The notes under the pieces: model-generated | What the model saw: the letters and a program-made list of their open reading frames with translations, nothing else | What the model was told of the DNA's origin: nothing | Database searches by the model: none | From: Paragonimus skrjabini miyazakii | Taxonomy: Eukaryota; Platyhelminthes; Trematoda; Plagiorchiida; Troglotrematidae | Assembly (NCBI GenBank): GCA_014338405.1 | Contig: JTDE01000728.1 | Location: 165,756-229,755 of the forward strand | Direction of reading: 5' to 3' | Length of the DNA stretch: 64,000 nt | Shown here: positions 38,943-48,720 of the stretch, one piece after another | Numbering within the stretch: the first letter of the stretch is position 1 | Layout: every line of letters starts with the position of its first letter | Program-made: the position numbers and the translations under genes

Positions 38943-39436
38943 ATGCCAAAGTGAGTATTTACGGTTTGTAAGAAAACATGGGAGATTGTAAACACTGTGA
39001 TCATACATTGTCAGATCTTAATGAATGAAAGTAATCCACATTTATACTTATCATGAAACAGTTACAAAATTGCCGCTAGCTTCAATTGTTATCATTAGTA
39101 TATGATTCTTGTTAGGGCTAGGTTAGTTCTGGAACGTGCTGAACATGGTTAAAATAACATTTTTATTCACCATGACAACAGTTCACACTAGCATTCATTA
39201 ATTTTGTTTATCTCAACAACTTTTCATACAGTCTCAGAAAAGCAAACGAAGTCCTCAAGGCATTCGATCACGACGGAGATGGCAAAATCTCCGCATCCGA
39301 ATTGCAAAAGTATCTCGAATCTGCGAATTGCGCAGTCGACCGAACCAAAGCCAAGAATTTCATCAAATCCCATGATACCAATCATGATGGCAAGCTGGAT
39401 CTGCATGGGTTGGCCAATTTCTTGGACAAACCATAA
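38943..39436 (+). CDS. Small EF-hand calcium-binding protein, paralogue C
   Basis: A 70-residue two-EF-hand protein. Exon 1 is 38943-38950 (ATG CCA AA, then donor GTGAGT). Exon 2 is 39232-39436 after the acceptor TTTTCATACAG. The 281-nt intron is in phase 2, and the join gives MPNLRKANEVLK. Loop 1 (residues 15-26, DHDGDGKISASE) is a textbook calcium site with Asp at 1, 3 and 5, Gly6, Ile8 and Glu12. Loop 2 (51-62, DTNHDGKLDLHG) keeps Asp1, Asn3, Asp5 and Asp9 but has Gly in place of the bidentate Glu12, so its calcium affinity is probably low. It keeps the family's AlaAsnCys between the hands and the PheIleLysSerHis helix before loop 2. Of the five, C is closest to a conventional calcium binder in hand 1. 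It has a TATA box but not the A/D/E distal module, so its expression may differ. Role beyond calcium binding is unknown. Confidence 0.9.
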
Positions 39437-39494
39437 CACTTGTTGGATCAATCACACAATCCTGTTCTATTTTGTACGGATGTTTTAATTACCC

Positions 39495-39500
39495 AATAAA
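39495..39500 (+). terminator. Poly(A) signal of gene C
   Basis: AATAAA lies 59 nt after the stop codon, followed by the GT-rich TGTTGTTCCG expected downstream of a cleavage site. Confidence 0.65.
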
Positions 39501-42500
39501 TGTTGTTCCGTAGAACGCGGGCGTTTTGTAACCGACACCAGCCATTTGATTAGTGTTACATTAGCTTAATGTGCTAGGCGGAAAATGGTAACGAAAATCC
39601 CGAAAAATTTCGACCGTCATTTCTAGCAATTTTCTCGGCCACGTGAAATTTTGCACCAGGGTTATGGTTATTCCATGTTAAAACCGTTTTGATTTCCATT
39701 TTGATCACATACTGTGTTGACCAGTGCAACAATAATTCGGACAGGTTCATAGCACGAAACCCAATAGTGAAGATTTTACACTGTCACAACTGCATCACTG
39801 TTGCACTCACACACAATATGGTGATATTTGTTTTCAGAATATTAACACACTCTCTGTTAATCAATCGGTAAAGGTTGTACCATTTTAAAATAGCATATTT
39901 CAGAAGCATAAAACCATCAACTGACCTTCGTTACGTACAATTTAAACGGAGCAGTCTTGTCTCCTCTGTTTGCAATTTACAAAAGAGCAAATGTTGTGTA
40001 CGTATTTGATGGGTTTGTCCACAAACGTACTTAACATGACGTCAGGTGTGCTTGTTTAACCTACATGTTTCCATTTTATGGCTGATTCCACTGCTCATCA
40101 TTTTCTCCTTTGTGCCCGAAGGAGAAAGCAGCTTACAGATCGGTTTGCCGTCTGCCGTTAAATATGAGATCAGCAAAATTAACTGTACAACTCTGTTTGG
40201 TGTTTATAGTTTACCTCGCATTATACTTTATCGAACAGTTAACCCGTGTGGCTGTAGGGTAAACTTCAGTCATAGTGGATTGAATAACCAGTGTGTATAT
40301 TCTTCATAAACACCTTTAAGTGCAGAACCTCACCACTCTGTTGCCGAAAGAGTTATCTATTATACAATTGTGGTGGTGTAATGAGAAAAATCATTGGAGC
40401 TAAATGAAATCCAAGGCAAATAAGAATGGCGACTTAAAATATAGTTGCTCAGAGGTTGAATAAAGTGTTCGAATCTGTTATGTGGGCAAATATAATCACA
40501 ATCTGTACCCGCTCATCTCTGCCTCGTTTGTCACAAAACAAATGGAATTGTTCCCATTGTCATGCCAAGACAGTGAAAACCTTCACATGAGTATATTGTA
40601 TCAAGTCCTAGCTGTCCCAACCATAGTCATTACAACAGTACTGCTAGGAGGAACGTTTAACACAAAGATCATCAGAGATTCTGATAAGTATCCACAACTG
40701 GATTGATCAGTACATCACCCTAAAAGCAAGGCACGTTGAAAACCATGATTGCGCAGCTCGTAACAAGAAGGCTGCAGTATAATCACTTTCCTTAGACATG
40801 AGAAGTAGATTGGTTAGAAAGGGTAGTGGTTTCGTTGAAAACATGCGCGGCATACATATAGATGCTACTTATTCTACTTTCTACACAAGCATCAACACTA
40901 ACGATACATAACCAGTTTTCCAATCAACGCGTCCTCCGTAAAACGTTAAGATGTGACCTGCTCCGTCGTGTACGTTCAGTCTTCTCTGTCTCTGATGACT
41001 AGTTATGACCATTCGTGTAGTGCCAAACTAAATCTGTTATTCGCCGTTGGTTGAATCAGCCTCACTCAATACAGAAAATTGCAGTTATTTCGGTCAGTGA
41101 GTAAATAATTTCATTAAGGTTTCCTGCACAGGTATACTGTACAACGTACCTGCGAAAACTAATTACCGTACTCAAGAGTATGCAGGATTTTGCAGGAGCA
41201 AGATTACGCGGGAGCCACTGTTACGGTAATATTTAGTGTTTGGTGTAAGAATTTAAGTTCTCTTGTTTTATAGTAGTGGTCTTGGTTTGCTTGTAAAGCT
41301 TTTGTTCTCCATGGATTAGTACATTGAGACTTATAATCATATCGTCGACTAAAAATGACGGCTCTCTTTGGAATTCCGGTTGTTATTTTAGTGCCCGTAA
41401 GAGTGTATCAAGCAACTGTTCTGCTGAAGTGATATGTGGTTTGGTTTACGGAATCCTTTTCAAGAGCAGTCTCACGTGGGTTGTTTGTTCCCACGACCTG
41501 CGAATTTTTACTACAACATCACCTTTGTATACAGCATTATCTTTGCCTCATTTTCCCAAGCATTTCCTAAGCATACAAACGTGATGACCATATTGACTGG
41601 CATTGTTCATCTTATGCGACAAAACTATCGTCAGTATTAGGAAAGTGATCCAAGATGGCAAGTACTTCAAGACGTGCAAACTAGTAAAAACTCGTTAGCC
41701 GATTGCACTACCATGATTTCATTTCGTGGTATCGGGTTTAACAAGACATTTATTTTCATGGATTGGCCTACGTAGGCGTAAAAATGTTTACCATCTTAAC
41801 AACCAGACTAAGACTCACTCTGTGCAAGCGAAACGGCTATAACGTAACAAATATATAATACCTACAAACAAGCAATGTCGTAACGTGATATAACAGTTTA
41901 TGAAGAACAAGAAGGTGAACAATGTTTGATTTTGCTCGACAACTCACAAAGCAAGACAGTAAAAAATGTTTGGTGACTTGAAATATTATATAAGTTTTAT
42001 GAGCAGAATGAGTTCTTCATCTCAGCTATGGCCACAACTGTAAGGTTTAAATTAACTTCTTACGTGAACACAATTCCAGTCACAAAGCGAAATGTTAATC
42101 ACTTCAGTCGAAGGTAATAATGTCTCCCACATCATCTGTATTTTAGACTATGATGAATGTCCGTTGAACGATAACGTTCTGAAAATTCAGTACTTGGTAA
42201 CTGTACTCGCAGATTTTGAATGATGCCTAGTGATGCGTTTACAAGATCGTCCCGCTGTTTTTTGTGATATATCTGACACCACATGTCCGGGTGAAGTTTT
42301 GCAGGAGAAGGAATTAGGAGTAATGAAGTAATTCATAGTTCTGTCAGACACAACGGGAAGTTCAATTAAACATGCTGACTTATTATCTGACTAATGACAT
42401 TAGTAGGAACATGTGTTGTAATTTGTAGTTCAGTTTACGAAATCAAAAATAACTAAATCTTCCTCCGGTGAATCGTACCGCCTGTTGCCATCTTCACGGA

Positions 42501-43042
42501 AAAACCTTCAAGTGGTATTTGTCGTAGATATATTCATCTTTCTTCTATGATACAAATCCTTAATCTGCATATTCACTAGAAGAGAATTTCTGAAGGAATG
42601 AAGGACTGGGGTTTGCGGGCTATCTAATTGAAGTGTTATCAGTTTGAGTACTTATACGACTAGTTGATGAATCTGTAATCTACAACGAAGGAAAACGCCA
42701 GTTTGTTTAAAACCAAATTGTTCGATATTTCACAAGGGTTCTTGTTACCAACAATCAGCCAATGATACTGTTCAACTTCTATCAAGTTATCAGACAGTTG
42801 AAGAAAATAGTTCATAAGTTCATCGACTGTTACACAAAGGAAAAAATATCTTTGCTTGTTCGCTCATATCTCGGTGATGGTCAGTGAAAAATTGCAATGG
42901 ACGGTTTATTGATATAAGGAAAAAGTGAATGGCACTAAACAGAGAGTAAATTCGATGAAGTCACCGGTTGTATTTGTTTACGCAGCGAAAACTGAAACAA
43001 TATTCAGTCATACATGTTTATGTGATAATGTATAAGATTGAG
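39501..43042. other. Gene-poor spacer
   Basis: Anonymous frames only. The frame at 40046-40309 (+) starts with a hydrophobic segment that could pass for a signal peptide, but nothing else supports it. An ATGTCCGG-GTGAAG string at 42283 imitates a family first exon but has no TATA box and no second exon. Confidence 0.45.
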
Positions 43043-44420
43043 CTAGTACAGTGGTTGGGAAACTTGTAGTACCGGTTGTCTCTCACATATGTGCTGATCA
43101 AACAATAGTCTAAAGCTCTCGACTGATTCAGTCGTGAACTCAAAGTTGGACAATGCGATCCAGTGTAAACAAACTCTAACTGTGAAACAGTTCTGTCTAC
43201 AAAGTAACCTGCCTAATCCATAACCCACTTTGGATGAGCGATCGTTCATCTTTATTTGGTGAGAAGACATGTGTCAGTAGATGACCCAGAGTGTGGAATA
43301 TTTTGTAGGTAAGAATTAGGTCTCACCTGAGATGTCAATAAATCATTGGGAATGAACCTAATTCTGCCAGTCTTTCCGGGTAGGGGGTTTTCCTGAGCCC
43401 CATAATTATTTTAGTGACCCGTCTTTGAACAATTTCAATAGGTACCAAAACTTTCTTAGGTGAGGACGACCGACCTGTATATTCCTTTGCGGGTGTGGAC
43501 GGAGTATGGAGGCGAACATGGCGAGAAACACTTCGGGTTGGAAAGTTCCACAAATTCTTTCTAGAATGTTCGGTTTAATTTTTAAGGTTTTAGCCGTGGC
43601 AGCACAATTTGTTTTGAACTTAAACCATCTGACACTATGGTCCCTAGGTCCACTTTGTATGCTGATACGGGCAACTGTTTGTTGCCACGGTAAGAGTCAG
43701 TCTAACTTTGATGGCGACTATACATGACTTTATACTTGTTGACATTGAATCGTAGGTTATTTTCTGTGGCTCTCTGGGTTAAACAGCTTAGATCTTCTTA
43801 TAAGGTCACCATATCTTCCCAGTACTTTAGATATCAGAGCGTTACGTCATCGTTATAGAGCAACGGTAGCAATTTGACTAAACTAGGTAGTTCAACAAAA
43901 AGAATGAATTACAGGTGGTCTTAAGATTGCTGCTTCCGAAATGCCGCTGTCGACTGGGAACCACGCTGAAAATTGTCCATTTGCCTTGATGCTGAATCTA
44001 CGTTCAATCAAGTAATCATCTTGCCAGCTGAGTAAGCGCTTATTAAAGCTACAACTGTTTGGTTTCCGCAGCATGAGGGAATGATCAGCCCTATCGGAAG
44101 CGTTGGAAAAATCTAGATAAACCAGGGATATGATCAACTTTTCGTCTGTAACCCTCGTCTAAACATCACGAGCGATCAGCAGATACGTGACACATGAATA
44201 TCCACTACGAAAACCATGTTGTTTCTTGGTGATGAGCTGATGGTCTTCACCTTCAGCTCACAGAGAGTCATCTAATAAACTCTCCATTACTTTAGAGACA
44301 ACTGAAAGCAACGCCATTAGTCGATTGTTTACTGGGTCGTCTCTGTTTCCATCTCTGAAGATAAGTGTGAAGGATGTTGTCTTTCTGAAACCTGACAAAG
44401 CCTCAAGCATCAAAATTATT
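43043..44420 (-). mobile_element. Decayed non-LTR retrotransposon, RT and C-terminal region
   Basis: Read on the minus strand from 44420 down, the conceptual translation passes through reverse transcriptase landmarks in order. IFRDGNRDDPVNN is the PIFKkGdrsdpsNYRP block, SVVSKVMESLL comes next, and KKQHGFRSGYSCVT follows. VYLDFSNASDRADHS comes after it (first catalytic Asp block, normally YLDFSKAFDxVDH). A later block at 43335-43553 has EIVQRRVTKIIMGLR and PYPERLAELG, and the C-terminal part 43043-43270 ends in a SerPheArg-Leu-Leu-Phe-Asp tail typical of this class. At least two in-frame stops and several frame changes show it is dead, and the FADD block was not found. The blocks fit the CR1/Jockey group, in which the schistosome SR1 element also falls; finer placement needs alignment. 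Confidence 0.85.
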
Positions 44421-45064
44421 AACAAAGAGGAGAATATTAGAAAACCCCGCAGGATTTTGGCCGACTATGGCAAATTCAAACCCCGAGCAAAACATGTTGA
44501 TAAAAACGCTGATTACGAAACGACTTCAAATAAAGCAGTTCCAAGGCTTCATCGATGATACCCAATACAGACAGTTGAAACGAGTTGAAAGTCATGTTGA
44601 ATGGGAGGCGCTTTAAAAATACGACTAAATTTGTTCCAATCTGCCTCATTTAGCCATGGACGAATCGCTTTACCTCCATTGCGGTGGGTACCTTATTCAG
44701 AAGCTCAACTCAGTTGAAGAAATACTCTCAACGCATCATCTGTAGGATACATACGAGTTAGTCACCATTGCAGAGAGTTCAAAAACAGTGTGCAATCACT
44801 ATTTACTAACGTTTCTTTCCAGAAGACTAAAAATTTTAATTAGTGAGTTTATTTTCGTTCACAATATTCAGTTGCCTGTTCCTCTTGGTTATCTAAAAGG
44901 TCTCATTTTTCTACGTACGTAAGGCATCCAGAATGCGTTTGTAAAAGCTTCTTTTGAGCAAACTGAGGTTTGAGTCGTGGTCAGCCCACTAGGCCCAGCA
45001 TTGGTAGACCTTCTTCATGGAATGACTGAAGGACGAATTATTGACAGTTCTATGTTACTGATGA
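44421..45064. other. Spacer upstream of LINE remnant
   Basis: This may contain earlier, more decayed parts of the LINE that reads leftward from 44420, but no motif is firm enough to claim. Confidence 0.35.
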
Positions 45065-45166
45065 TTAGTCGGAGATTTGGTTTATTTCAATTTGAACATC
45101 ACCCACAATTGATCGCAGCTGTCGCATTCCCATAGACTTTCCAGTCAGCCCCTTTCGAAAAGAAGT
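45065..45166 (-). repeat. SINE-like repeat, tail copy
   Basis: On the minus strand the copy reads TTTTCGAAAGGGGCTGACTG, GAAAGTCTATGGGAATGCGA, CAGCTGCGATCAATTGTGGG and TGATGTTCAA. It closely matches the tails at 45605 (+) and 53740 (+). The facing copy at 45605 makes an inverted pair about 440 bp apart. Confidence 0.75.
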
Positions 45167-45604
45167 TCTTCTATTATTATTTTGTTTAGAAGGTATTAGT
45201 GATACTTCACTTTCTATTGACTTAAAATGTACTTCCAATTTTCATCTTGCGGACTCTACATTTAAATCTACCTGTTACTTATTAGGTTGGGTCGAATAAC
45301 ACCGTGTCACTTACTTACGATGAGTCAATATGACAAGTCGCAGAAGTCTGTTCGTTGCAAAGCTGCTTGCAACTGCCAATATCTCCCGTTTCCTGCTATT
45401 GTATCCATGATATACAAGCGGAGTCTAGTTAAAACACTGTTTAGTGGAGCCCGACGGGTTTGCACTGATGGTCGTTCGACACAATAGCAACACTTTACAA
45501 TAACCGTATTACCTGTTACCGTCCACAGTAGAAAAAGAGTCAGAAGGCCTGCAGTCCATACAGCTCGGGATATAGGCATGCTCATAAAACTACTGCGCCA
45601 TTGA

Positions 45605-45750
45605 CCTGACGAGCTCTAACAAAAGCGAAACTCGAATCTAATGCTGTTTTCGGAAGGGGCCGACTGGGATGTCTGTGGGAATGCGAAAGCTGCAATCAGT
45701 TGTGGGTGTTCACCTTATGTGAAAGTCCAAATCTCTTACTACTCACCATG
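45605..45750 (+). repeat. SINE-like repeat, tail copy
   Basis: CTGACGAGCTCTAACAAAAG and CGAAACTCGAATCTAATG, then GGAAGGGGCCGACTGGGATG, GAAAGCTGCAATCAGTTGTG and TCTCTTACTACTCACCATG follow the same order as 53688-53832. It lacks the tRNA-like head. It lies about 220 bp upstream of the distal promoter module of gene D. Confidence 0.75.
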
Positions 45751-45968
45751 AAACATATGTGAAGTAGTAGGAGTCATGGAGGCGGAACACGACGTCGAAC
45801 ATATAGAGGAAAAAGAAAATATTTCCATTAGCTTGAAGCAAGTCATACTGAAACACACCAATTCAACAGGAACATTTTTGTAAAACTTAGTCAAACCTTA
45901 CACAGCAAACATAAGGGAACAGTGGCGACCAGTTCTTCATACGATCACATGAGCCACGCTTTTGACCA

Positions 45969-46032
45969 AATCGAGTTCATATCCGGCATCAGGAACAATA
46001 GAGTACACAGGTGAATCTAGCACGTGTTTGAG
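45969..46032 (+). promoter_or_regulatory. Distal promoter module of gene D
   Basis: AATCGAGTTCATATCCGGCA begins at 45969 and CACGTGTTTGAGCGGAAT at 46021, 96 nt before the TATA box. Gene E has both blocks almost letter for letter and gene A has a more diverged version. A second CACGTG lies at 46070-46075 in D only. An E-box-binding factor is the obvious candidate for the CACGTG part; this is inference. Confidence 0.7.
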
Positions 46033-46116
46033 CGGAATCACATTGGCTGACACATTGTTGTTGGATGTGCACGTGTGTGTAATCGGTGCCACTCGGTGAA
46101 TCCACATTTGGCCCTC

Positions 46117-46124
46117 TATAAATA
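46117..46124 (+). promoter_or_regulatory. TATA box of gene D
   Basis: TATAAATA, 75 nt before the ATG, in CCCTCTATAAATAAGAG. Confidence 0.75.
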
Positions 46125-46191
46125 AGAGAGCTTGATAAGCGTACGTTTGTGATTCTCATTGTTATCTAAGCCAACCAACCAACCATACAAC

Positions 46192-46716
46192 ATGTCCGGG
46201 TAAGTAGGTATCTTCGAGATTCCGCATAAATACTTAAGTATCTATTTGATCATATTTGCGACTAAACTGCACTCACTTCCATTCACCAAAAGGCTACGTT
46301 GATAGAATACGGCCATGCACACTTGATTAATTTTTCGAGTAAACTTCGCAAATGTTTTCTGTTGTGCTCCCATTACCAATCCAAAGAAGATTTCATGTGG
46401 TTCACCGTCCATTGATAATACTCCACTTGTTAATAGCGATATATTTTTCATAAATACATGCTTCTCGCGAATTACTCAACTTCATGTGTCTTTTGTTTTC
46501 TGTTTCAGTCGATCACAAGCACAAGCACAAGCACTGAACAGCCTGAACCACAACGGAAGTGGACGCATCAATGTGAACGAGTTGCAACAGCATCTGGCAG
46601 ACGCAAACTGTCAGTTGGATCAGGGCCGAGTAAAGCAGTTCATCGCTTCACACAATGCAGCCCAAGACGGCACTGTGGACTTGCAACAACTGTCCAAGTT
46701 CCTCGACCAACAGTGA
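46192..46716 (+). CDS. Small EF-hand calcium-binding protein, paralogue D
   Basis: A 71-residue two-EF-hand protein, near-twin of E. Exon 1 is 46192-46199 (ATG TCC GG, donor GTAAGT). Exon 2 is 46509-46716 after TTTTCTGTTTCAG. The 309-nt intron is in phase 2. The N-terminus reads MSGRSQAQAQALNSL; the Gln-Ala repeat makes it one residue longer than A. Loop 1 (residues 16-27, NHNGSGRINVNE) has Asn at positions 1 and 3, Ser5, Gly6, Ile8 and Glu12, a weak but possible site. Loop 2 (52-63, NAAQDGTVDLQQ) has Asn1, Ala3 and Gln12 and is unlikely to bind calcium. An upstream in-frame ATG in the intron was rejected because it reads through the polypyrimidine tract and acceptor. The gene has the TATA box, distal module and AATAAA expected of an active copy. 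Its role is probably that of the trematode 8-kDa calcium-binding proteins, but the poor loops leave room for a calcium-independent function. Confidence 0.92.
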
Positions 46717-46824
46717 TACTTATCAATGTGACTGTAGATGTACAAGCTTGTACTTTTGTTCAATGTCATTCATCATGTAGCATTTCTTTTACTGATGTTT
46801 TTCTCATAAATGTCCAACAATAAA
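46717..46824 (+). terminator. 3' UTR and poly(A) signal of gene D
   Basis: The block TTGTACTTTTGTTCAATGTC, then ATTCATCATGTAGCATTTC, is shared with gene E, and its AATGTCATTC core also with gene A. AATAAA at 46819-46824 ends it, about 100 nt after the stop. Retention of the block in three paralogues suggests selection or recent exchange. Confidence 0.7.
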
Positions 46825-48547
46825 TTCAATACAGTACGTTTTAGGTATTTTAAAGCGGTACTTTGCTCTGTGATTCAGTTGGTACGGCAAGTGTGTATTA
46901 GAAAGCTTTACTGTGCATAGTTCTTCAGTCAACTTTCATTCAACGTCATTTTATGAGTAACTTCCAACTGCTAAATACCTGATGCAGTCAAGAAGATCTA
47001 CTTTCCGTTTCACAGGAAGTAAATATTAGAAATCGCAGGCTGATAAGTTTTGATTAATGCGATAGAATAATGATAATCGTTTGTCCGAAAGCAGTAGTTC
47101 TGAACGTTCGTCTGGTAGAGTGCCCAAAACATCCCCACGTGCACATAACTGCGTCAGAGCCGTGTAGTTTTATCTAACCAACGAGCCTCATGTATTGTGC
47201 ATGATTGGCCGCACAGTCAAGTACAGTTTTCTGAGTCAGATCAACGCCATTCTAACTAAGCGTTAATGACTACCTTTGAATGAATGCTTGATGGTAAAAA
47301 AAACCTCGAATGGAAGTGTAAGTAGAGCAAATGTATCTTTCAAGTACAGTCAGCACCAGTTGAGTTTCGCTGATGAAACTTCAAACAGTGGTCAGCAAAA
47401 CATGTCACCTGGAACTGTTTGAACATTTGTGGGCTGATCGTTGTTGTGCTCGAGATCACATTACAACAGCGACGAAATTAATGGAATTCAAGGATAGTTT
47501 TAATATTACTTCAAGCTTACTGTGCAACACAACGGCTAAACGTACTAAAGGTTAGTCTGCAATCTCACAAGTGTATGCTGGAGGCAGGACTACCGTCTTT
47601 ACTCGAGAAATCGCCGGATGCTCCGAAGTTTGCCTGTAAGAGATGGGCTGATTTTGCATACAACGTAACAGTCCATCGGCGGGTATTTGGGGATTCTGTC
47701 AGCTAGCGACCGACAAACAGAATGATGAAAACGTTCAGTCTTCGATACTGTGATCGTATGTTCCGTTTGCCGACGGAATGTCTTCCTCAACATGTCTTAT
47801 TCAGTGAGGTTACTGACAACTGGGGTAAGTCGCAACGTGGCAGACAAATCTGTCATGGATGACGAAAGCCTTGTCAGCTCCACTGGGCAAATTTGGTATT
47901 TGTCACCTACCAGATTGGAATGTCGGTAGTTCACTGGACTGCTGGCTGAAAGTGTTTTCAGACATTGCAATGTTTCGTATTTAATTGCAAATCCTTGTCT
48001 GTGAAGTTGACGGCTCTTCTTTTGGAAATATCGCTAATTTTATGTTGCCTCCTTGCAACTACTAATTTATTACCCCATCGATTAGTATATGGGACAACAG
48101 TAACCCAAAACATGGCACTTAGTATGACTCAAAGAAAAGCCTGCGTTCATACGTGTAATGTTTCCGGAGCACAGCACAACATATCAGTTGTCACTAGAAA
48201 TGGCAACCTCACGCTTGTAATTAGGTCATCGAGTATTGTGTTACAGAAACTAGGACATTCACTTAACGATATATCGTCCTGTTCTGCTCCAATTTTCTGT
48301 TGCCATTTCAAAAGTGCTCAGGGAAGCCGACAATTACGTGACTTGTCAAGTTTTCCCCACACCAGGGAAGGCTTCGGAATACCTGAAGGGCTTAGAATTT
48401 ATCTCCCATTTCACCTGGTTTTGACACGACGGACTTGTTGTCTGCAGGTGATTTTTCTCATTAATTGTTGTATCAGAAGTCTTAGAAAGTGTAGTCTGCT
48501 AACAATTACTGGTCTATGTAGAACATCGTAAGCTAGTGTTTTATAGT
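46825..48547. other. Spacer with one long unrecognised frame
   Basis: An open frame of 188 codons runs from ATG 47965 to the stop ending at 48531 (+). It has a hydrophobic stretch at about residues 17-36 that could be a membrane segment or signal anchor, many cysteines, and no domain I recognise. A reverse transcriptase fragment in another frame starts just after it. It may be chance, or an unrecognised part of that element. No TATA box or splice context supports it as a gene. The rest of the stretch shows nothing. Confidence 0.3.
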
Positions 48548-48720
48548 GAACACGGGTTCTTGAAACGCTTCTGACGACTAAGTAACCAACATAATATCAG
48601 GGAGCAGTGGACCAAAACGGTTGGTGGGAAAGAACCACTGAAAGTTATTTACCTGCATTTATCCAAAACATTCGACAGATTTAATCGAACCGTTACCAGA
48701 GTTTATAACAGCGTTTTATA
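48548..48720 (+). mobile_element. Short non-LTR reverse transcriptase fragment
   Basis: The plus-strand frame from 48548 reads EHGFLKRF, a stop, then RLSNQHNIREQWTKTVGGKE and KVIYLHLSKTFDRFNR. These match the QHGFrkgrSC, middle, and YLDLSKAFDrVNH blocks of LINE reverse transcriptases, with the first catalytic Asp changed to His. The frame stops at 48718-48720 and the homology then fades. It is a dead fragment of a third LINE insertion. Confidence 0.75.

Noticed and set aside
42283..42296. ATGTCCGG followed by GTGAAG, identical to the first exon of the EF-hand genes.
   Set aside because: No TATA box lies 60-80 nt upstream and no EF-hand exon follows within several hundred bases. A string this short is expected by chance about once in a window of this size.
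46486..46508. An in-frame ATG upstream of gene D's EF-hand exon that would give a longer protein.
   Set aside because: It lies in the polypyrimidine tract directly before the acceptor TTTCAG. The 8-nt first exon with donor and TATA box explains the gene better and is repeated in A, C and E.
47136..47141. A CACGTG site downstream of gene D.
   Set aside because: It is not accompanied by the AATCG block, the TTTGAG extension or a TATA box, so it is probably a chance hexamer.
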